From positions 1-64,000 of the forward strand of contig NZ_WOEZ01000014.1 of the NCBI RefSeq assembly GCF_013177735.1: a stretch of 64,000 bases of DNA, written 5' to 3'. Positions 17,930-25,793 of this stretch are shown here, piece by piece. Position numbers and translations under genes: made by a program. Position 1 is the first letter of the stretch, and the number at the start of each line of letters is the position of its first letter. Below the pieces are notes generated by a model. It did no database searches. It saw nothing but the letters and a program-made list of their open reading frames with translations, and was not told the DNA's origin. This DNA is from Paraburkholderia elongata (lineage in GTDB: Bacteria; Pseudomonadota; Gammaproteobacteria; Burkholderiales; Burkholderiaceae).

Positions 17930-18376
17930 TTTCTCCTTCAGGTTTTCAGATGAGAGTCAGTTCAAACTACACCCTTCGTCAAAACCCGCTTCTCGCGGAC
18001 GCTTCTCAGGGCGCGCGCTACGAAGCGGGCTATTCATCGGCGTACGCAGGTGCTGCGCGCTTACGCTAATGAATGCGGTAAGGCGCGCCGTGCCCTTGAG
18101 CACCGCGCGCCAGATCTGGTCGGCGCTGTATCTCAACGCCGGCAATTGCTTGATCGGGCCGCTGGCCATCGAGCCAGCGGCTTTTTCCGGGGGGAAGTTT
18201 GCCCATCCCACTGAAGGGTTCGCAAAGTGCCTGTCATGTTTGTGGGCCGCTAAGGCACCGGGCACGCTTTGCATCAGGCGGTTCTGCTCCTAACCATAAT
18301 TGCCGCGGCTTCGGCCGGCGGCATCCCCATCAAAGAGTTCGCATTCCAACTGCGTTCAACCGCAGTGCGAGCGGGA
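17930..18376. other. Intergenic region between H1-like gene and nrdB; possible small transcript
   Basis: About 450 bases with no recognised gene. It contains an imperfect hairpin (18032-18074, ATTCAT...ATGAAT) and a strong plus-strand intrinsic terminator (18158-18186), although no annotated plus-strand gene is upstream, so a small RNA is possible. A 74-codon ORF (18069-18293, plus) has GC3 like real genes only in its first half and runs through the terminator hairpin; I could not match it to a family. A GC-rich hairpin with a TTCG loop (18302-18323) lies after the nrdB stop and could end that transcript, but it lacks a T-run. Confidence 0.5.
18158..18186 (+). terminator. Strong intrinsic terminator with no assigned upstream gene
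   Basis: GCCGCTGGC pairs perfectly with GCCAGCGGC around a 6-base loop, then TTTTT. The T-run exists only on the plus strand, while the genes on both sides are on the minus strand. Confidence 0.7.
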
Positions 18377-19603
18377 TTACTCCCAGCTTAGTGCACCGCC
18401 GGTCTGATATTCAATGACTCGCGTCTCGAAGAAGTTGCGTTCCTTCTTCAGGTCGATCATCTCGCTCATCCACGGGAACGGGTTTTCCTCGTTCGGGTAC
18501 AGCGGATCGAGACCGATCTGCTGGCAACGGCGGTTGCAGATGAAGCGCAGATAGCTCTTGAACATCGACGCATTGAGGCCGAGCACCCCGCGCGGCATCG
18601 TATCTTCTGCGTAACGATATTCAAGTTCGACCGCTTGCTGGAAGATCTCGCGGATTTCCGCGCGGAACTCAGCCGTCCAGAGTTGCGGGTTTTCGAGTTT
18701 GATCTGGTTGATCAGGTCGATGCCGAAGTTGCAGTGCATCGACTCGTCGCGCAGGATGTATTGGTACTGTTCCGCCGCGCCGGTCATCTTGTTCTGGCGG
18801 CCCAGCGCCAGGATTTGCGTAAAGCCGACGTAGAAGAACAGGCCTTCCATCACACAGGCGAACACGATCAGCGAGCGCAGCAGCGTCTGGTCTGCTTCGA
18901 GCGTGCCGGTCTTGAAGGCCGGGTCGGTCAGCACGTGGATGTACGGAATCAGGAATTCGTCTTTCGCGCGGATCGAGGAAACCTCGTGATACGCGTTGAA
19001 GATTTCGCCCTCGTCGAGGCCCAGCGATTCGACGATGTACTGGTAAGCGTGCGTGTGGATCGCCTCTTCGAACGCCTGGCGCAGCAGGAACTGGCGGCAT
19101 TCGGGAGCCGTGATGTGGCGGTAGGTGCCCAGCACGATGTTGTTGGCGGCCAGCGAGTCAGCCGTCACGAAGAAGCCCAGGTTGCGCTTGACGATGCGGC
19201 GCTCGTCTTCGGTCAGACCGTGCGGGTCTTTCCAGAGGGCGATGTCGCGCGACATGTTCACTTCTTGCGGCATCCAGTGGTTGGCGCAACCAGCCAGATA
19301 CTTTTCCCAGGCCCACTTGTATTTGAACGGCACCAACTGATTGACGTCGGTCTGGCCGTTGATGATGCGCTTGTCGGCGACATTCACCCGCGCTTCGGAA
19401 ACGGCAGCCGTTCCGGTAGCAGCGTGAGCGACGGGAGCGACAGCGATGTCGTTCGCGAAGATGTCTTGAGCCGAGGGAGCGTGAGGAGCGGAACGCGTTC
19501 CGACTTGCGAACCGACAGCCGATCCCGCAGCGTTGCGCAACACATTCTGTTGCGTAGCGCTCGAGGAAGTTACGGCAGTGATCTCGTCATCCCAGTTGAG
19601 CAT
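18377..19603 (-). CDS. nrdB: Ribonucleotide reductase class Ia, beta subunit
   Basis: 408 residues from the ATG at 19603 (MLNWDDE); in-frame starts 12-15 bases upstream give five extra residues. Beta subunit holds the diiron-tyrosyl radical that drives reduction of ribonucleoside diphosphates. The first about 75 residues are low-complexity and Ala/Ser/Thr-rich, longer than E. coli NrdB. The iron/radical block EEAIHTHAY has the E-x-x-H-x-x-x-Y spacing of E. coli E115-H118-Y122, so the radical tyrosine is present and this is class Ia rather than Ic. It lies 701 bases after nrdA. Confidence 0.96.
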   Translation of the reverse strand: MLNWDDEITAVTSSSATQQNVLRNAAGSAVGSQVGTRSAPHAPSAQDIFANDIAVAPVAHAATGTAAVSEARVNVADKRIINGQTDVNQLVPFKYKWAWEKYLAGCANHWMPQEVNMSRDIALWKDPHGLTEDERRIVKRNLGFFVTADSLAANNIVLGTYRHITAPECRQFLLRQAFEEAIHTHAYQYIVESLGLDEGEIFNAYHEVSSIRAKDEFLIPYIHVLTDPAFKTGTLEADQTLLRSLIVFACVMEGLFFYVGFTQILALGRQNKMTGAAEQYQYILRDESMHCNFGIDLINQIKLENPQLWTAEFRAEIREIFQQAVELEYRYAEDTMPRGVLGLNASMFKSYLRFICNRRCQQIGLDPLYPNEENPFPWMSEMIDLKKERNFFETRVIEYQTGGALSWE

Positions 19604-20304
19604 AAATGTCACCATCAATTTAGAACGGTTTGTACCATCTTTTCACGAGCGATAAAAGAGTTCGCTGATGAAAAATCCTGTTTTCGATTCGCGTTGCTAC
19701 GTTCATACAACACTTTGTTCAACAGACTGTGTGTGCCGCCTCATGTGAAGCGTGTTGAACGTGTGTCGTCGAGGTGCTTCGCGAGCTCGAAGAGCAACGT
19801 GTCGAAGCGACGTTTCGCTGCTCTATCTATCTGTATTGCGGAGCGTGCTTGCAGCGTTTTGCGATTGCTTCCTGCTGCCTCGCCGACGTGGCGGTTGCCG
19901 CGTGCTTGCCTGTCCATCAGTGCTAGCGAGGTGAAGTTCAATGCAATGCCGAGCGATGCATCTGGCCGGCTGTGTCGATCGACCATCGACCGGAGCGTTT
20001 GGTGAGCGCTTCATGTCGAGCGCTTCGTCTGTGCTGCCGACTGCTGAGTGCTTCGTCTGCTACTTGCCTACCGCTTGCCTGCCGCTTCACGACTTCAGTT
20101 GCTTGCCGTGCTTCGCTGCTTTTCGATGAGCGGCGCAACTTCGATTTCGTTTTCGATTTCGATACGCCGCGCCGCTCGTCTACTTCACTTCTGTATCACT
20201 TCCATGAGGCTTGCTGATCGCTACATGCGGGTCTTTACCTACAACCCTCAGCTAAGCAGCGATCCTGCCGCCAGCTTCGTGCTTGCCGGGCAGTTGCCAG
20301 GCTC
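19604..20304. other. 701-base spacer between nrdA and nrdB with no recognised gene
   Basis: On the transcribed (minus) strand much of 19950-20140 is T-poor and rich in repeated GAAGC / GCAAGC / GGCAAG words. Two short minus-strand ORFs exist (19741-19986, 81 codons; 19938-20138, 66 codons). The first ends in a Lys/Arg-rich helical-looking segment but matches no family I know. No clear promoter, terminator or NrdR-like box was found. It may be a long leader for nrdB or the decayed remains of a gene. Confidence 0.6.
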
Positions 20305-23300
20305 TTACTGGCAAGCCTCGCACTCGTCGAAACCCGGATCGCCCGGACGCATCATGCACACCGGACCATCCGCTTCCGGCGCTGCTTCGACTGCAACTGC
20401 CGGCGCTGCCGCTGCTGCCTGGATGCCGCCCGAAGCTGCACCGCCGCTCGCGCCGAAGCCACCTGCCGCGCCACCGCCGACACCACCCGCGCCGCCCGAA
20501 CCCTCGCTGCCACCCGAGCTCACCGCGTTCAACGCGCCGTGAGCAACCGTCGACTTCTCGACGTGCGTCGCCGCCATCGTGCGGAGGTAGTAGGTCGTCT
20601 TCAGACCGCGCACCCATGCAAGCTTGTAGATCTCGTCGAGCTTCTTACCCGACGCGCCGCCCATGTAAATGTTCAGCGACTGCGCCTGGTCGATCCACTT
20701 CTGACGACGCGAAGCCGCCTCGACCAGCCACACCGGATCGAGTTCGAACGCGGTGGCGTAGATAGCGCGCAGGTCAGCCGGGATGCGGTCGATGCGCGAG
20801 AGCGTGCCGTCGAAGTACTTCAGGTCGGCGACCATCACTTCGTCCCACAGACCGCGTTCCTTCAGGTCGCGCACCAGGTAGTCGTTGACCACCGTGAATT
20901 CGCCCGACAGGTTCGACTTCACATACAGATTCTGGAACGTCGGTTCGATACAAGCCGACACGCCGATGATGTTCGAGATGGTCGCCGTCGGCGCGATCGC
21001 GACGCAGTTCGAGTTGCGCATGCCGTAGGTGGCGATGCGCGAACGCAGTTCGGTCCAGTCCATCGATTCGCTCGAATCGACTTCGACATAGCCGCCACGC
21101 GCGTCGGCCAGCAGCTTCACCGAATCTTGCGGGAGGATGCCGCGATCCCACAGCGAGCCGCGGTAGCTGGAGTAGCGGCCACGCTCTTGGGCCAGCTCGG
21201 TCGACGCGTAGTAAGCGTAGTAGCAGACCGCTTCCATCGACGTATCGGCGAACGCGACAGCCTCTTGCGACGCGTACGGCGTGCGCAGCAGGTGCAGGCA
21301 GTCCTGGAAGCCCATGATGCCCATGCCGACCGGACGGTGCTTCAGGTTCGAGTTACGTGCCTTGGCAACCGCGTAGTAGTTGATGTCGATCACGTTGTCG
21401 AGCATACGCATCGCGACGCTGACGGTGCGCTTCAACTTGTCGTGGTCGAGCGCCAGCGTGCCGTCGGCCTGTTCCTTCAGGTGAGCGACGAGGTTCACCG
21501 AGCCCAGGTTGCAGACGGCGATTTCGGCGTCGCTGGTGTTCAGCGTGATTTCCGTGCACAGGTTCGACGAGTGGACGACGCCGACGTGCTGTTGCGGCGA
21601 GCGCACATTGCACGGATCCTTGAACGTGATCCACGGGTGGCCGGTTTCGAACAGCATGCCCAGCATCTTGCGCCACAGTTGCGCCGCCGGAAGCTTCTTG
21701 AACAGCTTGATCTCGCCGCGCGCGACCTTGTCTTCGTAGGCCGTGTAAGCCGTTTCGAACTCGGCGCCGAACTTGTCGTGCAGGTCCGGGCAGGTGGACG
21801 GCGAGAACAGCGTCCAGTCGCCGCCTTCGTGCACGCGCTTCATGAACAGGTCGGGAATCCAGTTCGCCGTGTTCATGTCGTGGGTGCGGCGACGGTCGTC
21901 GCCCGTGTTCTTACGAAGCTCGAGGAATTCCTCGATGTCCAGGTGCCACGTTTCCAGGTACGCGCAGACCGCGCCCTTGCGCTTGCCGCCCTGGTTGACC
22001 GCCACCGCCGTGTCGTTGACGACCTTCAGGAACGGAACCACGCCTTGCGACTTGCCGTTGGTGCCCTTGATGTGCGAACCGAGTGCGCGCACACGCGTCC
22101 AGTCGTTGCCCAGACCGCCGGCGAACTTCGACAGCAGCGCGTTTTCCTTCAGCGCTTCGTAGATGCCGTCGAGGTCGTCGTCGACTGTGGTCAGGTAGCA
22201 CGACGACAGTTGCGAGCGGCGGGTGCCCGAGTTGAACAAAGTAGGCGTGGACGACATGAAGTCGAAGCTCGACAGCACGTTGTAAAACTCGATCGCGCGC
22301 GCTTCGCGGTCGATCTCGTTCAGCGACAGCCCCATCGCGACACGCATAAAGAATGCCTGCGGCATTTCGATACGCACGCCGTCGTGATGCAGGAAGTAGC
22401 GGTCATACAGCGTTTGCAGACCGAGGTAGCCGAATTGCAGGTCGCGGTTATTGTCGAGTGCCGCGCCGAGGCGCTTCAGGTCGAACTGCAGCAGCTTGTC
22501 GTCGAGCAGCTCGGCTTGCACGCCGCGCTTGATGAACTGCGGGAAGTACTCGGCGTAGCGCTCGCCCATTTCCGTTTGCGTGACTTCCTCTTCGAGGATT
22601 TCGCGGCGGATCGTGTGCAGCAGGATGCGTGCGGTGACCTGGCTATAAGCCGGGTCTTTTTCGATCATCGTGCGGGCAGCCAGGATCGCCGAGTCGTAGA
22701 CCTGGCTCATCGGCACGCCGTCGTACAGATTCTTGACCGTTTCCGCGATGATCGGATCGGCGCTCACGGCGTCGCCCAGGTTCGAGCAAGCCAGTTCGAT
22801 GATGCCGCGCAGCGCAGCCATGTCGAGCGGACGCGTCACGCCATTGTCGGTGACGTTCAGACCCGGCGTGCTGGCGACAATCTGGTCGTCATGACCGCGC
22901 GCCTGGGTACGCTTCTCCCGATACAGCACGTACGCACGCGCGACGTTGTGTTCGCCGCCGCGCATCAGCGCGAGTTCGACCTGATCCTGGATGTCTTCAA
23001 TATGGAACGTGCCGCCGTTCGGACGGCTGCGCACGAGTGCGCGCACCACGTTCTGCGTGAGTTGCTCGACCAGTTCGCGCACGCGTGCCGACGCCGCGCC
23101 TTGACCACCGTTGACGGCCAGGAATGCCTTCGTCACGGCGATAGCGATTTTCGACGGTTCGAACGACACCACGCTACCGTTACGGCGGATCACCTTGTAG
23201 TCGGCGTAGGTCACTTGCGGCGCGAGCGCCTGGGCGCCTTGTGCCTGGCTGAACGCCTGGCCAGTCGGTGAGCCCTCGTACCGGGTCGTCACGTTGTCGG

Positions 23301-23310
23301 TGGTTTGCAT
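20305..23310 (-). CDS. nrdA: Ribonucleotide reductase class Ia, alpha subunit
   Basis: 1001 residues from the ATG at 23310, preceded by AGGAG; a TTG two codons upstream also fits the frame. Reduces NDPs to dNDPs. Domains: ATP-cone (about 36-140, allosteric activity site, starting VIRRNGSVVSF), then the barrel with SSCYLTT, NLCTEITLNT and AVCNLGSVNL holding active-site cysteines. It is much longer than E. coli NrdA (761 residues). The C-terminus carries a Gly/Ala-rich stretch (about 920-980) before the shuttle cysteines in CEACQ, a long flexible tether. Transcription is predicted from 23667-23695 with NrdR-like and DnaA-like sites. Confidence 0.97.
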   Translation of the reverse strand: MQTTDNVTTRYEGSPTGQAFSQAQGAQALAPQVTYADYKVIRRNGSVVSFEPSKIAIAVTKAFLAVNGGQGAASARVRELVEQLTQNVVRALVRSRPNGGTFHIEDIQDQVELALMRGGEHNVARAYVLYREKRTQARGHDDQIVASTPGLNVTDNGVTRPLDMAALRGIIELACSNLGDAVSADPIIAETVKNLYDGVPMSQVYDSAILAARTMIEKDPAYSQVTARILLHTIRREILEEEVTQTEMGERYAEYFPQFIKRGVQAELLDDKLLQFDLKRLGAALDNNRDLQFGYLGLQTLYDRYFLHHDGVRIEMPQAFFMRVAMGLSLNEIDREARAIEFYNVLSSFDFMSSTPTLFNSGTRRSQLSSCYLTTVDDDLDGIYEALKENALLSKFAGGLGNDWTRVRALGSHIKGTNGKSQGVVPFLKVVNDTAVAVNQGGKRKGAVCAYLETWHLDIEEFLELRKNTGDDRRRTHDMNTANWIPDLFMKRVHEGGDWTLFSPSTCPDLHDKFGAEFETAYTAYEDKVARGEIKLFKKLPAAQLWRKMLGMLFETGHPWITFKDPCNVRSPQQHVGVVHSSNLCTEITLNTSDAEIAVCNLGSVNLVAHLKEQADGTLALDHDKLKRTVSVAMRMLDNVIDINYYAVAKARNSNLKHRPVGMGIMGFQDCLHLLRTPYASQEAVAFADTSMEAVCYYAYYASTELAQERGRYSSYRGSLWDRGILPQDSVKLLADARGGYVEVDSSESMDWTELRSRIATYGMRNSNCVAIAPTATISNIIGVSACIEPTFQNLYVKSNLSGEFTVVNDYLVRDLKERGLWDEVMVADLKYFDGTLSRIDRIPADLRAIYATAFELDPVWLVEAASRRQKWIDQAQSLNIYMGGASGKKLDEIYKLAWVRGLKTTYYLRTMAATHVEKSTVAHGALNAVSSGGSEGSGGAGGVGGGAAGGFGASGGAASGGIQAAAAAPAVAVEAAPEADGPVCMMRPGDPGFDECEACQ

Positions 23311-23620
23311 GTGCAAAGCTCCTGGTCTTGGAAATGTTGCGGAGAAAGCCGCGGATTAAAACGAACGCTGCGCCGCCGCGTGCGCAAGCGATGGGGTGCA
23401 GGAAAAAGGCCGGCCGTGCCGGGTGGCGGGATGCGACAGCGATGAAGCCTGGTTCGAATTGATAACGGTCTTCATCATGTGTGTCGCGATCACTTGCTAT
23501 GCCCTTTTCCTGAATGCTTCTGGACGCTGCCGGAGGTCTCTACCGGCCGCGCCGCAGCAATTATTTTTCGCTGCCTGGAATGCTTGCGGCGCCATGCTCG
23601 GGGAGCGGGGCGCCGCAGAC

Positions 23621-23653
23621 TTATGCACTCAGTTATGCACAGAGTTATACACA
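23621..23653 (+). promoter_or_regulatory. Three DnaA-box-like 9-mers in a 12-base tandem array
   Basis: TTATGCACT (23621-23629), TTATGCACA (23633-23641) and TTATACACA (23645-23653) start exactly 12 bases apart. The last two match the E. coli DnaA consensus TTATNCACA; the first has one mismatch at the end. They lie just downstream of the predicted nrdA start of transcription. E. coli nrdAB is known to be controlled by DnaA, which supports a real role. Binding is not proven by the sequence. Confidence 0.65.
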
Positions 23654-23657
23654 CCAG

Positions 23658-23673
23658 ACACAAGATATAGTAC
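23658..23673 (-). promoter_or_regulatory. NrdR-like box 1, overlapping the nrdA -10 element
   Basis: On the plus strand ACACAAGATATAGTAC, close to the NrdR palindrome ACACWATATATWGTGT. It covers the predicted -10 (23667-23672). NrdR is the dATP/ATP-sensing repressor of ribonucleotide reductase genes and binds two such boxes. Confidence 0.7.
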
Positions 23674-23695
23674 GGAACTGAATTTCTGGCACCAA
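23667..23695 (-). promoter_or_regulatory. Predicted sigma-70 promoter of nrdA
   Basis: Minus strand TTGGTG (23690-23695), a 17-base spacer, then TACTAT (23667-23672). Each hexamer matches four of six consensus bases. The start of transcription would be near 23660, about 350 bases upstream of the nrdA ATG. Both hexamers lie inside NrdR-like boxes, which strengthens the call. Confidence 0.6.
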
Positions 23696-23704
23696 GTATA
23701 GTGT
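23689..23704 (-). promoter_or_regulatory. NrdR-like box 2, overlapping the nrdA -35 element
   Basis: On the plus strand GCACCAAGTATAGTGT, starting 31 bases from box 1, about three helical turns, the spacing typical for paired NrdR boxes. Confidence 0.7.
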
Positions 23705-23783
23705 AGTTTCAAGACAGGTCAAATCGATTTATTTGCTTTCGAAGTCTTGACTTTTGCATAGCGCGGCGCGAAGCCGACTCCCC

Positions 23784-23810
23784 GGAGAACAAGGCAGCGC
23801 CTTGTTCTCC
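23784..23810. other. Perfect 12-bp hairpin after ampD
   Basis: GGAGAACAAGGC pairs with GCCTTGTTCTCC around AGC. It lies 30-57 bases after the ampD stop but has no T-run on either strand, so it may stabilise a 3' end rather than terminate alone. Confidence 0.55.
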
Positions 23811-23840
23811 TCGCATCACGCGAAGTCGCGCGAAGGGTCG

Positions 23841-24437
23841 TTACGGCGTTTTGGAAAACTTGAGATAGGGGAAGTACTGATCCGCTAACGCGGTATCGCG
23901 CTGCAGACGCTGCCACTCGAAATGGGGCCCAGGATCGGTCTTGCGGCCGGGAGCAATGTCCGAGTGACCGGCAAGCCCCTCGACCGGATAGCGAGCCTTG
24001 AGCGCCGTCACAAGCGCGCCGAGCGTGCGGTATTGCGCCGCTTCGAAAGCAGTCGTGTCACTGCCCTCCAGCTCGATGCCGATCGAGAAATCATTGCAGC
24101 GCTCGCGGCCGAAAAAATTCGACGGGCCGGCGTGCCATGCGCGCTCGTTGCAGGAGACGAATTGCTCGAGCGCGCCGTCGCGATGGATCACGAAGTGCGC
24201 CGACACCCGCACGCCCCGCAAATGCGTGTCGTAGTACGGGTGAGCGTCGCAGTCGAGCGTGTTCTGGAACAGTTCGGCGATCGCCGTGCCGCCGAACTCG
24301 TTCGGCGGCAGGCTGATGTTGTGCACGACGATCAGCGTGGGCATGGCCCCTTCGGGCCGCGCTTCGAAATTCGGCGATGGGAGTTTGCGTGCGGCGTTGA
24401 CCCAACCGTCGGCATCGACGGCGAACGCGACGTTCAT
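23841..24437 (-). CDS. ampD: 1,6-anhydro-N-acetylmuramyl-L-alanine amidase
   Basis: 198 residues from the ATG at 24437 (MNVAFAVDADGWV), which overlaps the stop of the upstream gene as ATGA; a longer ORF reaching 24548 lacks family similarity. Cytoplasmic zinc amidase that cleaves anhydromuropeptides during peptidoglycan recycling and thereby limits AmpR-type beta-lactamase induction. Amidase_2 domain: VVHNISLPPNEFGG with a zinc-ligand histidine, SAHFVIHRDG, and HSDIAPGRKTDPGPHF with the other ligands. It works with Mpl (7073-8467). Confidence 0.95.
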   Translation of the reverse strand: MNVAFAVDADGWVNAARKLPSPNFEARPEGAMPTLIVVHNISLPPNEFGGTAIAELFQNTLDCDAHPYYDTHLRGVRVSAHFVIHRDGALEQFVSCNERAWHAGPSNFFGRERCNDFSIGIELEGSDTTAFEAAQYRTLGALVTALKARYPVEGLAGHSDIAPGRKTDPGPHFEWQRLQRDTALADQYFPYLKFSKTP

Positions 24438-24766
24438 CGAGCGTCGCGGCCCGTGGGATGCGCGCCGTGACGCTGCGCGTGCGCCGCGCTGCAGAACGCC
24501 TGCCCCGCAACGACGACAGAGTCGCTCTTCGGCGCATGCACGCCGCACTCGGCACAGCGGATCATCGGCTCGGCGAGCTGCGGCTGCGCTTGCGACGCAT
24601 TGGGCCCACGCGCGCCGCCATTCGGGTCTTTTGTACCAGCGGCACCCGCGGCGCCGTTCGCGCCTGCGCCGTTACGTTGCGCGGTTTGCGCGTCATGACG
24701 ACGCAGCGCCTTGACCAGCCACTGGCCAACGATGAACAACAGGATCAGCAGGAAAATTTGTCGCAT
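24434..24766 (-). CDS. PP0621-like small membrane-anchored zinc-ribbon protein
   Basis: 110 residues. One N-terminal membrane helix (about 3-18), a Gly/Ala/Asn-rich linker (about 30-65), then a small treble-clef-like metal site: CAECGVHAP and FCSAAHAQRH. The MxxCAxCGxHxPxxxxv pattern matches the PP0621 family. Role unknown. It overlaps ampD by ATGA and follows the CcsA-type gene by 10 bases, so the three are probably one transcription unit. Confidence 0.8.
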   Translation of the reverse strand: MRQIFLLILLFIVGQWLVKALRRHDAQTAQRNGAGANGAAGAAGTKDPNGGARGPNASQAQPQLAEPMIRCAECGVHAPKSDSVVVAGQAFCSAAHAQRHGAHPTGRDAR

Positions 24767-24776
24767 AGCAGGACAC

Positions 24777-25712
24777 TCACACTACAGCACGGTGCAACAG
24801 CACCTCGAATACGAAACGGCTGCCGACGTACGCCAGCAGCAGCGCGACGAACGACGCCAGCACCCAGCGCAATGCCGCACGGCCGCGCCAGCCGGAAACC
24901 TTGCGCGCGGTCAGCAGCGCGCCGAACATCACCCAGGAAAGAATCGCGAACACGGTTTTGTGATCGAGCCGCAATGCGCGGTCGACCAGTTGCTCGCTGA
25001 ACATGATGCCCGAGAGCAACGTCAGCGTGAGCAGCACGAAGCCGGCGCCGATCAGACGGAACAGCAGCTTTTCCAAAGTCAGCAGCGGCGGCAGCGTGTC
25101 AAGCCAGCTCGACAGCCAACCGTTGCTCGCGGTAGCCGCATTCCGTTGCGACATGCCGCCGCGCATTGCGTGCAGACGCCGCTCGACCAGCAGCATCAGA
25201 ATCGCGTGCAGCGCCGCGATCGCGAACAAACCGTACGCGATATTGGCGATCAGGAAGTGCAGCTTGAACATTGGCGCGGCTGAATACGGCAGCACACGCA
25301 CGCCATTGAACGCCAGCGGCAATAAAGAAGCGACGCAGGCGAGCGGCAACACCAAAAGGCGCAGGCCGTCGAGCGGAAAGAAAAAACTCTCGATCCAGTA
25401 GATGCCGGCGCCGAGCCAGAACATCGCCGACAGCGCGAACGCGAAACCGAACACCATCGCGTTTTGAGGAAAGATGGTGGTATGCAGCAGCACGCCGTGG
25501 GCGAGCAGCGCGACAAACAGCAGCGCGCGGCCCGAGGTGCTCATGCCCGAGGCGGCCGAGGAGGACGATGGGGCCGACATGCCCGCGGCGACGGGCACCG
25601 GAGGCGCGCTCTCGAGCATGGGGCGCATGGCGGCGTGCCGGTGCGAGCGCCAGCCGGCCACGGCGAGACCGCCGTAGAGGAGCGCAGTGAGGGCATACAG
25701 TACAATATCCAT
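24777..25712 (-). CDS. CcsA/YpjD-type cytochrome c assembly-domain membrane protein
   Basis: 311 residues and about eight predicted membrane helices. Domain type is cytochrome c assembly (CcsA/HemX). Conserved histidines are in FKLHFLIANIAYGLF and LDHKTVFAILSWVMFGALL, likely haem ligands. This gene next to ffh is typical of beta- and gammaproteobacteria (YpjD/CorE); it is not part of a ccm or ccs operon and its haem role is unproven. It is divergent from ffh; the 81 bases between them must carry both promoters. Residues about 28-60 are a low-complexity Pro/Ser/Ala loop. Confidence 0.85.
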   Translation of the reverse strand: MDIVLYALTALLYGGLAVAGWRSHRHAAMRPMLESAPPVPVAAGMSAPSSSSAASGMSTSGRALLFVALLAHGVLLHTTIFPQNAMVFGFAFALSAMFWLGAGIYWIESFFFPLDGLRLLVLPLACVASLLPLAFNGVRVLPYSAAPMFKLHFLIANIAYGLFAIAALHAILMLLVERRLHAMRGGMSQRNAATASNGWLSSWLDTLPPLLTLEKLLFRLIGAGFVLLTLTLLSGIMFSEQLVDRALRLDHKTVFAILSWVMFGALLTARKVSGWRGRAALRWVLASFVALLLAYVGSRFVFEVLLHRAVV

Positions 25713-25793
25713 ATTCGAAGTTTACACTAGGCCCCTGCTCCGCGACGTCTCCCGCATCGCGCCCCGCTCCGGCCGCACTGTTCATCGCTCCCC

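Larger units (their letters stand above)
23311..23840. other. nrdA control region and ampD 3' region
   Basis: 530 bases between ampD and nrdA. It holds a perfect hairpin (23784-23810), two NrdR-like boxes, a predicted promoter and three DnaA-like boxes, each listed separately. The predicted transcript has a leader of about 350 bases before the nrdA start; in 23311-23620 I see no further conserved element. Confidence 0.75.

Noticed and set aside
17424..18293. 289-codon plus-strand ORF rich in Ala and Phe
   Set aside because: Mostly the antisense of the H1-like repeats; only its last 74 codons lie in intergenic DNA and they were discussed separately.
18302..18323. TTCG-loop hairpin as nrdB terminator
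   Set aside because: Stem is strong, but no T-run follows on the minus strand; left as a note only.
19741..19986. 81-codon minus-strand ORF between nrdA and nrdB as a gene
   Set aside because: No recognised domain and no good ribosome-binding site; only reported as part of the spacer.
20539..23271. 910-codon plus-strand ORF opposite nrdA
   Set aside because: Antisense shadow of nrdA; no similarity and no ribosome-binding logic.
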